This document shows positions 17,418 through 26,448 of a stretch of DNA of 64,000 bases, one piece after another (position 1 is the first letter of the stretch; the number at the start of each line of letters is the position of its first letter). This DNA is from Streptomyces sp. NBC_01788 (GTDB lineage: Bacteria; Actinomycetota; Actinomycetes; Streptomycetales; Streptomycetaceae). The position numbers and the translations under genes were made by a program. Below the pieces are notes generated by a model that had not been told where the DNA came from, ran no database searches, and saw only the letters and a program-made list of their open reading frames with translations. The stretch covers positions 5,208,001 to 5,272,000 of the forward strand of contig NZ_CP109090.1 in the NCBI RefSeq assembly GCF_035917575.1, read 5' to 3'.

Positions 17418-18404
17418 ATGAGTGCCGCAGACACGACCACCCCTGCCAAGGTGCCGCCACCGCGGCAGGCACCGCCACCCGCCGTCCCCGACCGGCCACG
17501 GGGACAGCGCACCTCCGGCGGGGCCGCGACCCCGTGGCTGCTGCTCGCGCCCTGCCTGCTGGTGCTGACCCTGGTCATGGCGTACCCCCTGGCGCGTCTG
17601 GTCACGGTCTCCTTCCAGAAGTTCGGCCAGTCGGAGCTGTGGGGCTTCCGATCAGCCGAATGGGCGGGGTTCGCCAACTTCCGGAACGTGCTGGGCGACA
17701 GTGAGTTCTGGGCGGTCGTCCTGCGCACGATCGTCTTCGCCGCCGGCTGTGTGGTCCTCACCATGGTCGCCGGCATGGCGTTCGCGCTGCTGCTGCAGCG
17801 GGTGTCCGGCTGGGTGAAGGTGCTGATCAACATCGTGCTGGTGGCCAGCTGGGGCATGCCTGTCATCGTGGCCACCACCGTCTTCAAGTGGCTCTTCGAC
17901 TCCGACTACGGCGTCCTCAACGCGCTGCTCAGCAGGCTGCCCGGCGTCGACATGGTCGGCCACAACTGGTTCGCAAGCGGGCCCGAGGGGCTGGCCGTGA
18001 TCATGCTGCTGGTGGTGTGGGGCGCCGTGCCCTTCGTCACCATCACGCTCAGCGCGGGCCTGACCCAGGTGCCCAGCGAACTGGAGGAGGCCGCACGGCT
18101 GGACGGCGCGGGCGCCTGGGGCGTCTTCCGCCATGTCACCCTGCCGATCCTCAAGCCGGTCATCGTGATGCTCACGACCCTGTCGGTGATCTGGGACATG
18201 GGGGTCTTCCCGCAGGTGTTCGTGATGCGGGGCGGCCATCCCGAGGCGGAGTTCCAGGTCCTCAACACCTATTCCTACGACCGCGCGTTCGTGGTCAACG
18301 ACTACGCGCAGGGCTCGGCGATCGCCTTGATCACCGTCTTGCTGCTGCTCGGCGTGGTCGCCGTGTACATGCGCCAGATGCTGAAGATCGGAGAAGTCGA
18401 ATGA
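17418..18404 (+). CDS. dasB: DasB, chitobiose ABC permease
   Basis: 328 aa with a Pro-rich cytoplasmic N-terminus (residues 1-38) and six membrane segments. It carries the MalF-type EAA loop, seen as ELEEAARLDGAGAWGVFRHV followed by TLPILKP. ATG 17418 is preceded by TGAGGAGCG. The stop overlaps the dasC ATG (ATGA). It forms the sugar channel with DasC. Confidence 0.95.
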   Translation: MSAADTTTPAKVPPPRQAPPPAVPDRPRGQRTSGGAATPWLLLAPCLLVLTLVMAYPLARLVTVSFQKFGQSELWGFRSAEWAGFANFRNVLGDSEFWAVVLRTIVFAAGCVVLTMVAGMAFALLLQRVSGWVKVLINIVLVASWGMPVIVATTVFKWLFDSDYGVLNALLSRLPGVDMVGHNWFASGPEGLAVIMLLVVWGAVPFVTITLSAGLTQVPSELEEAARLDGAGAWGVFRHVTLPILKPVIVMLTTLSVIWDMGVFPQVFVMRGGHPEAEFQVLNTYSYDRAFVVNDYAQGSAIALITVLLLLGVVAVYMRQMLKIGEVE

Positions 18405-19252
18405 GCGGCACGAGTACCCTCGCATCTCCCCGCCGCCGGAGGGCGAGGCTCGGCTGGAACCTGCTCGGCCTGCTCGTCTTCGTCATCGTCGGCTTCCCCT
18501 TCTACTGGATGCTCAACACCGCGTTCAAGCCGTCCAAGGACGCCATCGACCCGGACCCGAGCCTGCTGCCCACTGGGCTCTCCCTCGCGAACTTCCGCCG
18601 GGCGCTGGACATCGCCGACTTCTGGGGCCCGGTCGGCCGCAGCCTGATCGTGTCGTTGTCGGTGGTGGCGATCGGCGTGGTCGTGGGCATGCTGGCCGCG
18701 CTCGCCATCTCCCGCTTCGCCTTCCGCGGACGCAAGGTCGTGATCGTGGGCATCCTGGCGGTGCAGATGGTGCCGCTGATCGCCATGATCATCCCGATCT
18801 TCCTACTGCTGAACGACCTCGGGCAGTACGACAGGCTCACCGGGCTGATCATCACCTATCTGACCTTCATCCTCCCCTTCACCGTGTGGACGCTGCGCGG
18901 CTTCATCGTCAACATCCCCCGGGAGCTGGAGGAGGCCGCCATGGTCGACGGCTGCTCCCGCACCGGCGCCTTCATCCGGGTCGTCTTCCCGCTGCTGGCC
19001 CCCGGCCTGGTCGCCACCTCGGTCTACGGCTTCATCCAGGCCTGGAACGAGTACCTGTACGCCCTCATGCTGCTCAGCCAGGAGCACCAGACCGCGACGG
19101 TCTGGCTCGCCAACTTCACCACCAAGCACGGCACCGAATACGCCCCGATGATGGCCGGAGCCACGATGATGGCCATACCGATCGTCGTCCTGTTCCTGCT
19201 CGTCCAGCGCAAGATGGCCGCGGGCCTGACCGCGGGCGCCGTGAAGGGATAA
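18401..19252 (+). CDS. dasC: DasC, chitobiose ABC permease
   Basis: 283 aa, MalG-type permease with six membrane helices and the EAA loop ELEEAAMVDGCSRTGAFIRV. It is translationally coupled to dasB through ATGA, and the dasD start follows 9 bp after the stop, so dasBCD form one unit. It needs an external ATPase subunit. Confidence 0.95.
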   Translation: MSGTSTLASPRRRRARLGWNLLGLLVFVIVGFPFYWMLNTAFKPSKDAIDPDPSLLPTGLSLANFRRALDIADFWGPVGRSLIVSLSVVAIGVVVGMLAALAISRFAFRGRKVVIVGILAVQMVPLIAMIIPIFLLLNDLGQYDRLTGLIITYLTFILPFTVWTLRGFIVNIPRELEEAAMVDGCSRTGAFIRVVFPLLAPGLVATSVYGFIQAWNEYLYALMLLSQEHQTATVWLANFTTKHGTEYAPMMAGATMMAIPIVVLFLLVQRKMAAGLTAGAVKG

Positions 19253-19261
19253 CGCCACCCG

Positions 19262-20752
19262 ATGACGACAATCGCCAGCGGCACCGACACACTCACCCGC
19301 GACGCGCTGACCGTCCTCCAGCCCGGCTTCACCGGGACCACGGCCCCCGACTGGCTGCTCCGGCGCCTCGGTGAGGGGTTGTCCTCGGTCGGTCTGTTCG
19401 GCCGGAACATCGCCTCGCCCGAACAGCTCGCCGCGCTCACCGCCCAGTTGCGCGCCGAACGCGAGGACGTCCTGGTCGCCGTCGACGAGGAGGGCGGCGA
19501 CGTCACCCGTCTGGAGGTGCGCACCGGTTCCAGCTTCCCCGGCAACCACGCGCTGGGCGCGGTGGACGACGTGGAGCTGACCGAGGCCGTCGCACGCGAA
19601 CTCGGCCGGCGGCTGGCCGAGTGCGGAGTGAACCTCAACTGGGCGCCTTCCGCCGACGTCAACTCCAACCCCGGCAACCCGGTCATCGGCGTACGGTCCT
19701 TCGGTGCCTCCACCGACCTGGCCGCCCGGCACACCGCCGCCTACGTCACCGGTCTCCAGTCCGCGGGGGTCGCCGCCTGCACCAAGCACTTCCCCGGGCA
19801 CGGCGACACCGCCGTGGACTCGCACCACGCGATGCCCCGCATCGACGTGGGCGGCGAGGTGCTCCAGGCGCGCGAACTGGCCCCGTTCCGCGCGGCGATC
19901 GCCGCCGGCAGCAAGGCCGTGATGAGCGCCCACATCCTGGTCCCGGCCCTGGACCCGGAGCTTCCGGCAACGTTGTCCCGCCGGGTGCTGACCGACCTGC
20001 TGCGCGGCGAACTCGGCTACGAGGGCCTGATCGTCACCGACGGCATGGAGATGCGGGCCATCGCGGACAACTACGGCATCCGGCGCGGCAGCGTCCTGGC
20101 GGTCGCCGCCGGTGCCGACGCGATCTGCGTGGGCGGCGGACTGGCCGACGACGAGACCGTGACCGGTCTGCGTGACGCCCTGGTCGCCGCCGTCCGCTCC
20201 GGGGAACTGCCCGAGGAACGGCTGGCCGACGCGGCCGAACGGGTCCGCGCCCTCGCCCGCTGGACCGCCGCGGCCGGGAACCGGGCCGGGGCGCGGGACG
20301 CCGCCGACCCGGAGGTGGGACTGCGGGCGGCCCGGCGCGCGCTGCGCGTCACCGCCGCGGACGGCTTCACCCCGCTCACGGAGCCGCCCTACGTCGCCGC
20401 CTTCACCCCCGTCGCCAACATCGCCGTCGGTGACGAGACCCCGTGGGGCGTGGCTGCCGAGCTCGGCCGCCTCCTGCCGGGCACCCGGACGGGCAGCTTC
20501 GCCGGCGAGGACGCGGGCCGCGCGGCCCTCCAGGACGCCGGCACCCGGCGTGTGGTGGCCGTCGTCCGCGACGAGCACCGCCACCCCTGGATGGCCGCGG
20601 CCCTGGACACCCTGCTCGCGGCCCGCCCGGACACGGTGATCATCGAAATGGGCGTCCCCCAGGCACCCCCGCGTGGCCCCCTCCACATCGCCACCCACGG
20701 CGCGGCCCGCGTCTGCGGCAGAGCGGCGGCGGAGATCCTGACGGGCGCGTGA
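19262..20752 (+). CDS. dasD: GH3 beta-N-acetylglucosaminidase DasD
   Basis: 496 aa glycoside hydrolase family 3 protein of the NagZ type. The family's His/Asp acid-base loop is seen as KHFPGHGDTAVDSH, and the aspartate nucleophile is in VTDGMEMRAI. No signal peptide is visible, so it should cleave imported chitobiose (or muropeptide fragments) to GlcNAc in the cytoplasm. Position directly after dasC fits this role. Its start has only a weak ribosome-binding site, consistent with coupling to dasC. The C-terminal 170 residues form the second GH3-associated region. A MITE-like repeat begins 34 bp past the stop. Confidence 0.93.
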   Translation: MTTIASGTDTLTRDALTVLQPGFTGTTAPDWLLRRLGEGLSSVGLFGRNIASPEQLAALTAQLRAEREDVLVAVDEEGGDVTRLEVRTGSSFPGNHALGAVDDVELTEAVARELGRRLAECGVNLNWAPSADVNSNPGNPVIGVRSFGASTDLAARHTAAYVTGLQSAGVAACTKHFPGHGDTAVDSHHAMPRIDVGGEVLQARELAPFRAAIAAGSKAVMSAHILVPALDPELPATLSRRVLTDLLRGELGYEGLIVTDGMEMRAIADNYGIRRGSVLAVAAGADAICVGGGLADDETVTGLRDALVAAVRSGELPEERLADAAERVRALARWTAAAGNRAGARDAADPEVGLRAARRALRVTAADGFTPLTEPPYVAAFTPVANIAVGDETPWGVAAELGRLLPGTRTGSFAGEDAGRAALQDAGTRRVVAVVRDEHRHPWMAAALDTLLAARPDTVIIEMGVPQAPPRGPLHIATHGAARVCGRAAAEILTGA

Positions 20753-20785
20753 ACCGCCCACCGCCCACCGGCCCCTCGCCACGGC

Positions 20786-21014
20786 CTAGTGCTGCGACCG
20801 GAAAGGTTCACCGGCTCGCGACGCCCGGCACGGCTCCCCCAAGCTCTTCGAGCAGGGGGGACCCCCAGCCGCGTTGTCGCATCACCCGCGTACATCCAGT
20901 ACGCGGGCGATGCTCCGCCTTGCGAGGCTCCCCCACTGCCCGAAGGGCGTGGGAGGTGCCCCCAGCACCGGACGCCGCGAGCTTTCCGGCAAACCTTTCC
21001 GGTCACAGCACTAG
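20786..21014. repeat. MITE-like element, type B ends
   Basis: 229 bp bounded by CTAG. Left end CTAGTGCTGCGACCGGAAAG; the right end reverse-complemented reads CTAGTGCTGTGACCGGAAAG. The interior (about 20828-20970) is nearly the same as that of the type A element at 12511, although the ends differ. Non-autonomous; no ORF. Confidence 0.85.
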
Positions 21015-21035
21015 CCGCACGGCTGCCGACACGGT

Positions 21036-21068
21036 GACGCCGGCCACCCCCAGGGGGTGGCCGGCGTC
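21036..21068 (-). terminator. Terminator after nagB
   Basis: GACGCCGGCCACCCCC pairs with its complement almost without a loop. It lies 16 bp beyond the nagB stop and may also stop read-through from dasD. Confidence 0.8.
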
Positions 21069-21083
21069 AGGGTGGGCCGAAGG

Positions 21084-21869
21084 TCAGATGCCCTGCCAGT
21101 CCGGCTTGTTGAGGTAGGTGTGGCGGAAGTAGTCGGCCAGCTTCAGCTTGGACGCGGCGGCCTCGTCGGCGACGACCGTGGCGTGCGGGTGGAGCTGGAG
21201 GGCCGAGGCGGGGCAGACGGCCGCCAGCGGGCCCTCGACGGTCGCCGCGACCGCGTCCGCCTTGCCCTCGCCCGTGGCCAGCAGCACCAGGTGCCGGGCC
21301 TCCAGGATCGTCCCGATGCCCTGCGTGATCACGTGGTGCGGCACCTGCTCGACGTCGCCGTCGAAGAAGCGCGCGTTGTCGGCGCGGGTCTGCTCGGTGA
21401 GCGTCTTGATCCGGGTGCGCGAGGCGAGCGACGAGCACGGCTCGTTGAACCCGATGTGCCCGTCCGTCCCGATCCCGAGCAGTTGCAGGTCGACGCCGCC
21501 GGCCTCGGCGAGCGCCCGGTCGTAGGCCGCGCAGGCCGACCGGACGTCGTCGGCCGTGCCGTCGGGCCCGAGGAAGGCGTCCATCCCGATGCCGAGCGGC
21601 TCCAGCACCTCCCGGCGCAGCACCGAGCGGTAGGACTCGGGATGCTCGGCGGGCAGCCCCACGTACTCGTCGAGCTGGGCGATCCGCGCCCGCGAGAGGT
21701 CCGCCGCACCCGAGCGCACCTTGGCCGCCAGCGCCTGGTACACGGGCAGGGGAGTGGAGCCCGTGGCCACGCCGAGCAGGGCGTCGGGCTTGCGCCGGAG
21801 CAGCTGCGCCATCGCCTCGGCGATGAGTTCGCCGCCCGCTCTGGCGTCCGGAACGATGACAACTTCCAC
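21084..21869 (-). CDS. nagB: Glucosamine-6-phosphate deaminase NagB
   Basis: 261 aa. It converts glucosamine-6-phosphate to fructose-6-phosphate and ammonia, the last step of amino-sugar catabolism, and thereby lowers the DasR inducer. Family motifs: LLGVATGSTPLPVY (phosphate loop), QLDEYVGL (catalytic Asp region), LGIGTDGHIGFNEP with the catalytic His. GTG 21869 gives the family length; upstream in-frame codons are spurious. A dre site lies 47 bp upstream of the start. Confidence 0.96.
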   Translation of the reverse strand: MEVVIVPDARAGGELIAEAMAQLLRRKPDALLGVATGSTPLPVYQALAAKVRSGAADLSRARIAQLDEYVGLPAEHPESYRSVLRREVLEPLGIGMDAFLGPDGTADDVRSACAAYDRALAEAGGVDLQLLGIGTDGHIGFNEPCSSLASRTRIKTLTEQTRADNARFFDGDVEQVPHHVITQGIGTILEARHLVLLATGEGKADAVAATVEGPLAAVCPASALQLHPHATVVADEAAASKLKLADYFRHTYLNKPDWQGI

Positions 21870-21915
21870 GCTGGGCCTGCCGATCTGAAGGGGACGGACC
21901 CGGTAACGGGGGTCG

Positions 21916-21931
21916 TGTGGTTTAGACCAAT
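21916..21931 (-). promoter_or_regulatory. dre site upstream of nagB
   Basis: TGTGGTTTAGACCAAT matches the DasR consensus with the TGGT and ACCA half-sites intact. Its position just upstream of nagB fits direct repression. Confidence 0.85.
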
Positions 21932-22239
21932 CCACGCCCAATCTAACAGAGTAGGGCCTCGCCGCGCCGTGCCCGTCCGTCCCCGTGCCCGAAGCCGCGG
22001 GGGCGGACGTCCGGGCCCGGATCGCGACCGGCGTGCGACGGCGTGAGCCGGGGGAAGCCGAGGTACTCACGGAAATCGCCCCCGCCATCCGGCCCCACTG
22101 CCCAGCGGGGCGGGCTAGGCTGCGGGGGACACGCCGGATGATCCGGAAGTTCCGGCCGGCCGGCCGGACCGGGCTCCGCCCCGACCGGTCGTTCGGTGAA
22201 GAAAACACAACAACCGCCGTCCCGCGCATGGACAGGGCA

Positions 22240-22255
22240 AGTGGTCTAGTCCAGA
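22240..22255. promoter_or_regulatory. Orphan dre-like site
   Basis: AGTGGTCTAGTCCAGA is a good dre match sitting 371 bp from nagB and 326 bp from the downstream kinase gene. The 711-bp interval 21870-22580 holds no convincing gene; the ORFs there have shadow-like composition. Confidence 0.65.
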
Positions 22256-22580
22256 ATGCTGCGGAGACGTCTCGAAGAGCGCACAGGCGCGGCCCCGCCC
22301 GCGCACGACAGGTGAACGCACGAGCCTCCGCCTTCCCCGCACAGGAAGGCGGACCGAGGATCCGGAGCTCTCTGCCCTGACTGCCCCGGTTCCTCATCCT
22401 TCGGCCGACCGGGACCGCACGCCCGCGGCCGATGCTGCTCCGGGCTGCGGTGCCGGGAGGGTTGAGGGTCCCTCTCAGGCGCCGCGGCCCGCGGGTGTCT
22501 CCGGGGGCCCCGCGCCTTTACGGCCTCCGCCGCCTCCGCTCGATTCGGGCCCGTACAAATGCACGGGTACGCTCGCAGAC

Positions 22581-24056
22581 GTGCCCTCCATGAACGAACT
22601 CGTACGCCAGCACACCGCGCTCGACGACTCCGATCTCGAGTGGCTGCACATGCTGGTCTCGGAGTGGCAGCTGCTCTCCGACCTCTCCTTCGCCGACCTG
22701 GTCCTGTGGGTCCCCACCATGGACGGCACCCGGTACGTCTCGGTCGCCCAGATGCGCCCCAACACCGGTCCCACCTCGTACCAGAACGACATGGTCGGCC
22801 ACCTCGTCCCGCGCGGCCGCCGCCCGATGCTGGACGCCGCGCTCGACGAGGGCCGGATCGTGCGGGAGGGCGACCCCGAGTGGCGCGAGGAGGTCCCGGT
22901 CCGCGTCGAGTCCATCCCGGTGCGGCGCCAGGGACGCGTCCTCGGCGTCATCGCGCGCAACACCAACCTGCTCACCGTGCGTACCCCGAGCCGGCTGGAG
23001 CTGACGTATCTGCAGAGCGCCTCCGACCTGGCGCAGATGATCGCGGCCGGCTCCTTCCCGTTCCCGGACCAGCAGGTCGACATGGACGCCTCGCCCCGGG
23101 TCGGCGACGGCCTGATCCGGCTGGACGCGGACGGCATCGTCCAGTACGCCTCGCCCAACGCGCTCTCCGCCTACCACCGCCTCGGCCTCGCCGCCGACCT
23201 CGTCGGCCACCACCTCGGCGAGACCACCGCCGAACTCGCCCCCTCCCGGGCCCCGGTGGACGAGGCGCTGGTGAAGCTGGCCAGCGGCTGGGCACCGCGG
23301 GAGTTCGAGATCGAGGCCCACGACGGGGTGATCCAGTTCCGGGCCATCCCGCTCAAGCCCAAGGGCACGCGCATAGGTTCGCTGGTGCTGCTCCGGGACG
23401 TGACGGAACTACGCCGCCGCGAGCGGGAGTTGATCACCAAGGACGCGACGATCCGGGAGATCCACCACCGGGTCAAGAACAACCTCCAGACGGTGGCGGC
23501 GCTGCTCAGGCTGCAGGCCCGGCGCATCGAGTCGGAGCGTGGCCGCGAGGCCCTTGAGGAGGCGGTCCGCCGGGTCGGCTCGATCGCCATCGTGCACGAG
23601 ACGCTGTCCCAGAACCTGGACGAGCGCGTGGAGTTCGACGAGATCGCCGACCGGGTGCTCGCGATGGTCGCCGAGATCTCCCCGGGCAAGGTGACCGGCC
23701 GGCGCAGCGGCCGTTTCGGGATCCTGGACGCGGAGGTCGCCACCCCGCTGTCCATGGTGCTGACCGAGGTCCTGCAGAACGCCCTGGAACACGGCTTCCG
23801 CGAGGGCGAGACGGGGACGGTGGAGGTCTCCGCGGTCCGCGGCGGCACCTCGCGCGAGGCCCGGCTGCTCGTCACCGTCCAGGACGACGGCGTGGGTCTG
23901 CCCGACGACTTCGACCCGCACAGCTCGGGCAACCTCGGCCTGCAGATCGTACGGACCCTGGTCGAGGGGGAGTTGGGCGGCACCTTCGACATGGTGCCGG
24001 CCCCGGAGCGCGGCACCCGAGTGGTCCTCGACATTCCCGTGCAGACGCACAAGTAG
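22581..24056 (+). CDS. PdtaS-like sensor histidine kinase
   Basis: 491 aa soluble kinase. N-terminal H_kinase_N/GAF-like domain (about 1-160), PAS domain (about 172-285), HisKA_2 dimerisation domain with the phospho-acceptor segment IREIHHRVKNNLQ (His295/296), and an HATPase with LTEVLQNALEHG and QDDGVGLPDDF. It resembles mycobacterial PdtaS, whose partner PdtaR is an ANTAR RNA-binding antiterminator encoded elsewhere; no response regulator is adjacent here. No membrane segment, so it senses a cytosolic signal (in mycobacteria, metal ions and NO have been reported). GTG 22581 is chosen; ATG 22590 is equally possible. Confidence 0.9.
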   Translation: MPSMNELVRQHTALDDSDLEWLHMLVSEWQLLSDLSFADLVLWVPTMDGTRYVSVAQMRPNTGPTSYQNDMVGHLVPRGRRPMLDAALDEGRIVREGDPEWREEVPVRVESIPVRRQGRVLGVIARNTNLLTVRTPSRLELTYLQSASDLAQMIAAGSFPFPDQQVDMDASPRVGDGLIRLDADGIVQYASPNALSAYHRLGLAADLVGHHLGETTAELAPSRAPVDEALVKLASGWAPREFEIEAHDGVIQFRAIPLKPKGTRIGSLVLLRDVTELRRRERELITKDATIREIHHRVKNNLQTVAALLRLQARRIESERGREALEEAVRRVGSIAIVHETLSQNLDERVEFDEIADRVLAMVAEISPGKVTGRRSGRFGILDAEVATPLSMVLTEVLQNALEHGFREGETGTVEVSAVRGGTSREARLLVTVQDDGVGLPDDFDPHSSGNLGLQIVRTLVEGELGGTFDMVPAPERGTRVVLDIPVQTHK

Positions 24057-24091
24057 CCCGCACGCAGGAGCGTCGGTCCCCGCACAGCAAA

Positions 24092-24121
24092 GAGCCCCGG
24101 ACCGAAGTCGGTCCGGGGCCA
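24092..24121. terminator. Bidirectional terminator after the PdtaS-like gene
   Basis: GCCCCGGACCGA pairs with TCGGTCCGGGGC. It lies 36 bp past the kinase stop and between the convergent kinase and wblE genes. Confidence 0.75.
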
Positions 24122-24238
24122 GTCGCTCGTTGCGTCCTGTGTGCGCATCGGGGGTACTGCGCGCTGCGGCTCGGGGGCGGGAGATGCGTACTCGTTGCAC
24201 GCGCCGCCAAGCTCAGGCTGTCAGCGGGGTGGCTGTGG

Positions 24239-24496
24239 TCAGGCGGAGGCCTGACGAGCCCGGTTGCGGGCGGCGCGGCGCTTCATCGCGCGACGCTCGT
24301 CCTCGCTGAGACCACCCCAGACGCCGGAGTCCTGACCGGACTCGAGCGCCCACTGCAGGCACTGCTCCATAACCGGGCAGCGACGGCAGACGGCCTTGGC
24401 TTCCTCGATCTGCAGCAGCGCAGGACCGGTGTTGCCGATGGGGAAGAACAGCTCGGGGTCTTCCTCGCGGCAAACGGCGTTGTGACGCCAGTCCAT
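24239..24496 (-). CDS. wblE: WhiB-like protein WblE (WhiB1 orthologue)
   Basis: 85 aa iron-sulfur transcription factor. Four cluster-ligating cysteines are at 9, 37, 40 and 46 (AVCRRCPVMEQC), followed by the GVWGG turn (58-62) and a basic Arg/Lys/Ala tail. Short length and the early GNTGPALLQI segment fit the WblE/WhiB1 branch, whose 4Fe-4S cluster reacts with NO and which contacts the principal sigma factor (known for M. tuberculosis WhiB1). A CRP-type palindrome lies 42 bp upstream of its start. Confidence 0.95.
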   Translation of the reverse strand: MDWRHNAVCREEDPELFFPIGNTGPALLQIEEAKAVCRRCPVMEQCLQWALESGQDSGVWGGLSEDERRAMKRRAARNRARQASA

Positions 24497-24537
24497 GGCT
24501 GCTACCTCTCTTGGTATTACATGCGATTGCTTGTGAA

Positions 24538-24553
24538 TGTGAACGCTTTCACG
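24538..24553 (-). promoter_or_regulatory. CRP-like site upstream of wblE
   Basis: TGTGAACGCTTTCACG matches TGTGA-N6-TCACA at all but the last base. The interval 24497-24812 otherwise shows a run of eight T (about 24714-24721) next to a small CTTCCGGAAAG palindrome and no gene. Confidence 0.6.
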
Positions 24554-24812
24554 AATCCCTCAACAAGGGAAGGGCCGACTGCCAGGTTCCCTGGCGTGGT
24601 CCTGTGATTCGTAGAGGGGTTCTGGTGATCTCTGGGGCCCGTGTGGTGGGCCGCCCCGATCGCCACGTAGAGACTCGCAAACCTCAGCGGCGGATACAAC
24701 CCCTTCCGGAAAGTTTTTTTTGATTCCTCGGTGTCGACTAGGTCACAGCCGTACTTCCATGGGGTGGATCCTGGCCTAAACGTTCGAGTGAAAGGACTTT
24801 CGCCCCTTCTAC

Positions 24813-25781
24813 TCACACAATCACACGCAGTGCACGGCGTACGCCTGTGAACGTCACGCTTCGACGCAGCCCCAGGTGGTCACCGTCCATCTGGAGGGGC
24901 AGCGGCACCTTCGAATGCAAGGTGAAGCGGGTCAGATCGTGCAGGGAGGCCGCATGCCTGCCCTGGGGTCCGCGCTCGGGGGACGAAGTGAGCAACTGGG
25001 TGCCATACCGGGCAACCGCGGCGGTCGACAGGCGGCTGAGACCGAGCACATCGAGCCCGGTATCGAACGAGGCCTTAGGTGACGTGTACATCGGGCGATT
25101 GCCGAGATACGTCCACGGCGAGGTGTTCGAGACTATCGCCGCCACCAGGTCGGTCAGCGGGTCCTCTCCGGCGCGCTCCAGGGTGATCGACCCGCGCCGC
25201 CGGCTCGAGTCCCCGAGGAACTGGCGGACCACCTGCCGTACGTACAGCGCGTGCGTGGACTTCTTGCCGCGCTCGCGCTGCTGTTCCACCCGGCCGACCA
25301 CGCCGGCGTCAAAACCGAGCCCGGCGTTGAAGGTGAACCAGCGCTCCGGAACCGCCGCGTCGTCGGTGCCGGGCGTGCCCGAGGCCAGACCCAGACCGAC
25401 CGTGCGCTCGCTGCCCAGGCGCAGGGCGTCCAGGATCGCGCCGGTGGCCTCCACCGCGTCGTTGGGCAGGCCCAGGGCGCGGGCGAAGACGTTGGTGGAG
25501 CCGCCGGGCACCACCGCCAGGCGGGGAAGGCGCTCGGGGTCCGGGCCGCGGTGCAGCAGACCGTTGACGACCTCGTTGACCGTGCCGTCGCCGCCGAGGG
25601 CCACCACCAGGTCGATGTCGTCGCCGTCAGCGGCCTGCCGGCCCAGGTCGCGGGCGTGGCCGCGGTACTCGGTGGTGACCGCGTCCAGCTTCATCTCGCT
25701 CGCGAGCGCGTGGATCAGGACGTCGCGCGTACGTGCGCTTGTGGTGGTTGCCGCCGGATTGACCACGAGAAGTGCACGCAT
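24813..25781 (-). CDS. DagK-like diacylglycerol/lipid kinase
   Basis: 322 aa, diacylglycerol kinase catalytic family (YegS/DagK). The glycine-rich nucleotide motif is VVALGGDGTVNEVVNGL (about residues 60-76), and the VVPGGSTNVFARALGLP motif follows. ATG 25781 begins MRALLVVNPAA, the usual start of the family. Soluble, likely peripheral at the membrane, phosphorylating diacylglycerol or a related lipid. The frame continues upstream to 25922 but without a plausible start. Confidence 0.9.
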   Translation of the reverse strand: MRALLVVNPAATTTSARTRDVLIHALASEMKLDAVTTEYRGHARDLGRQAADGDDIDLVVALGGDGTVNEVVNGLLHRGPDPERLPRLAVVPGGSTNVFARALGLPNDAVEATGAILDALRLGSERTVGLGLASGTPGTDDAAVPERWFTFNAGLGFDAGVVGRVEQQRERGKKSTHALYVRQVVRQFLGDSSRRRGSITLERAGEDPLTDLVAAIVSNTSPWTYLGNRPMYTSPKASFDTGLDVLGLSRLSTAAVARYGTQLLTSSPERGPQGRHAASLHDLTRFTLHSKVPLPLQMDGDHLGLRRSVTFTGVRRALRVIV

Positions 25782-25897
25782 GAGGTGCAGCGTACCTACC
25801 GGACAGTACCGGCCCCACCCCGAGGTAGGGATCGGGTAAGAGGCCGGGGCGTGAGCCTGCACACGGTGGTCCGGGCCGCGACGGCTACCCTGCTGGA

Positions 25898-26392
25898 GTG
25901 AGCAGTGACCGCAAACCCGCACCGAAGCCCACGAAGAACACGCAGCCCACGGACGCCACGGACACGGCGGATGCCGCAGGTCCCCGCCCGCGGCGGCTGA
26001 CGTACGCGGCGGCGCTGGCCGGGCTGGAAGGGCTCGTGCTGGTCGTCGGCGGGATCTGGATGCTCGTCGCGGGCGTCACCGGCCACGAGGGCGACCGGCA
26101 GACCGGCGTCACCGGCGGCATCACGGTGCTCGTGCTCGCGCTGCTGCCGCTGCTCGCGGCCCGCGGACTGCTGCTGCGCCGCGGCTGGAGCCGGGGGCCG
26201 GCGGTCATCACGCAGATCATGGCGCTGCCCGTCGCCTACAACCTGCTGCGGTCCGACGGCGTGGCCATCCCGGCCGGCATCGTGCTCGCCGTGGTGGCCG
26301 TCACGTCGCTGGTGCTGCTCGTCAACCCGGAGACGACCAGGGCCCTCGACATCAAGGGCCCCGGCCGGGCCGGGGAGAGCGGACAGCGGTAG
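25898..26392 (+). CDS. Small four-helix integral membrane protein
   Basis: 164 aa from GTG 25898. A Pro/Thr/Ala-rich cytoplasmic N-terminus (1-33) is followed by four hydrophobic helices (about 36-60, 70-90, 103-115, 122-142) and a short Gly/Arg tail. Such proteins are widespread in Streptomyces without assigned function. It converges on sigH with a 56-bp gap. Confidence 0.75.
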   Translation: MSSDRKPAPKPTKNTQPTDATDTADAAGPRPRRLTYAAALAGLEGLVLVVGGIWMLVAGVTGHEGDRQTGVTGGITVLVLALLPLLAARGLLLRRGWSRGPAVITQIMALPVAYNLLRSDGVAIPAGIVLAVVAVTSLVLLVNPETTRALDIKGPGRAGESGQR

Positions 26393-26448
26393 CCGGTGAC
26401 GGCCGGCCTCCGCCCCGGCCGTCCCGGTTCCCGCGATCCCTCTTTCTC

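Noticed and set aside
22292..23158. ORFs antisense to the PdtaS-like kinase and nagB leader
   Set aside because: Their composition follows the GC-skewed shadow of the true gene and no domains are recognisable.
24714..24721. T8 run with CTTCCGGAAAG as an intrinsic terminator
   Set aside because: The stem is only about five base pairs and it lies in the upstream region of wblE, where no plus-strand gene ends.
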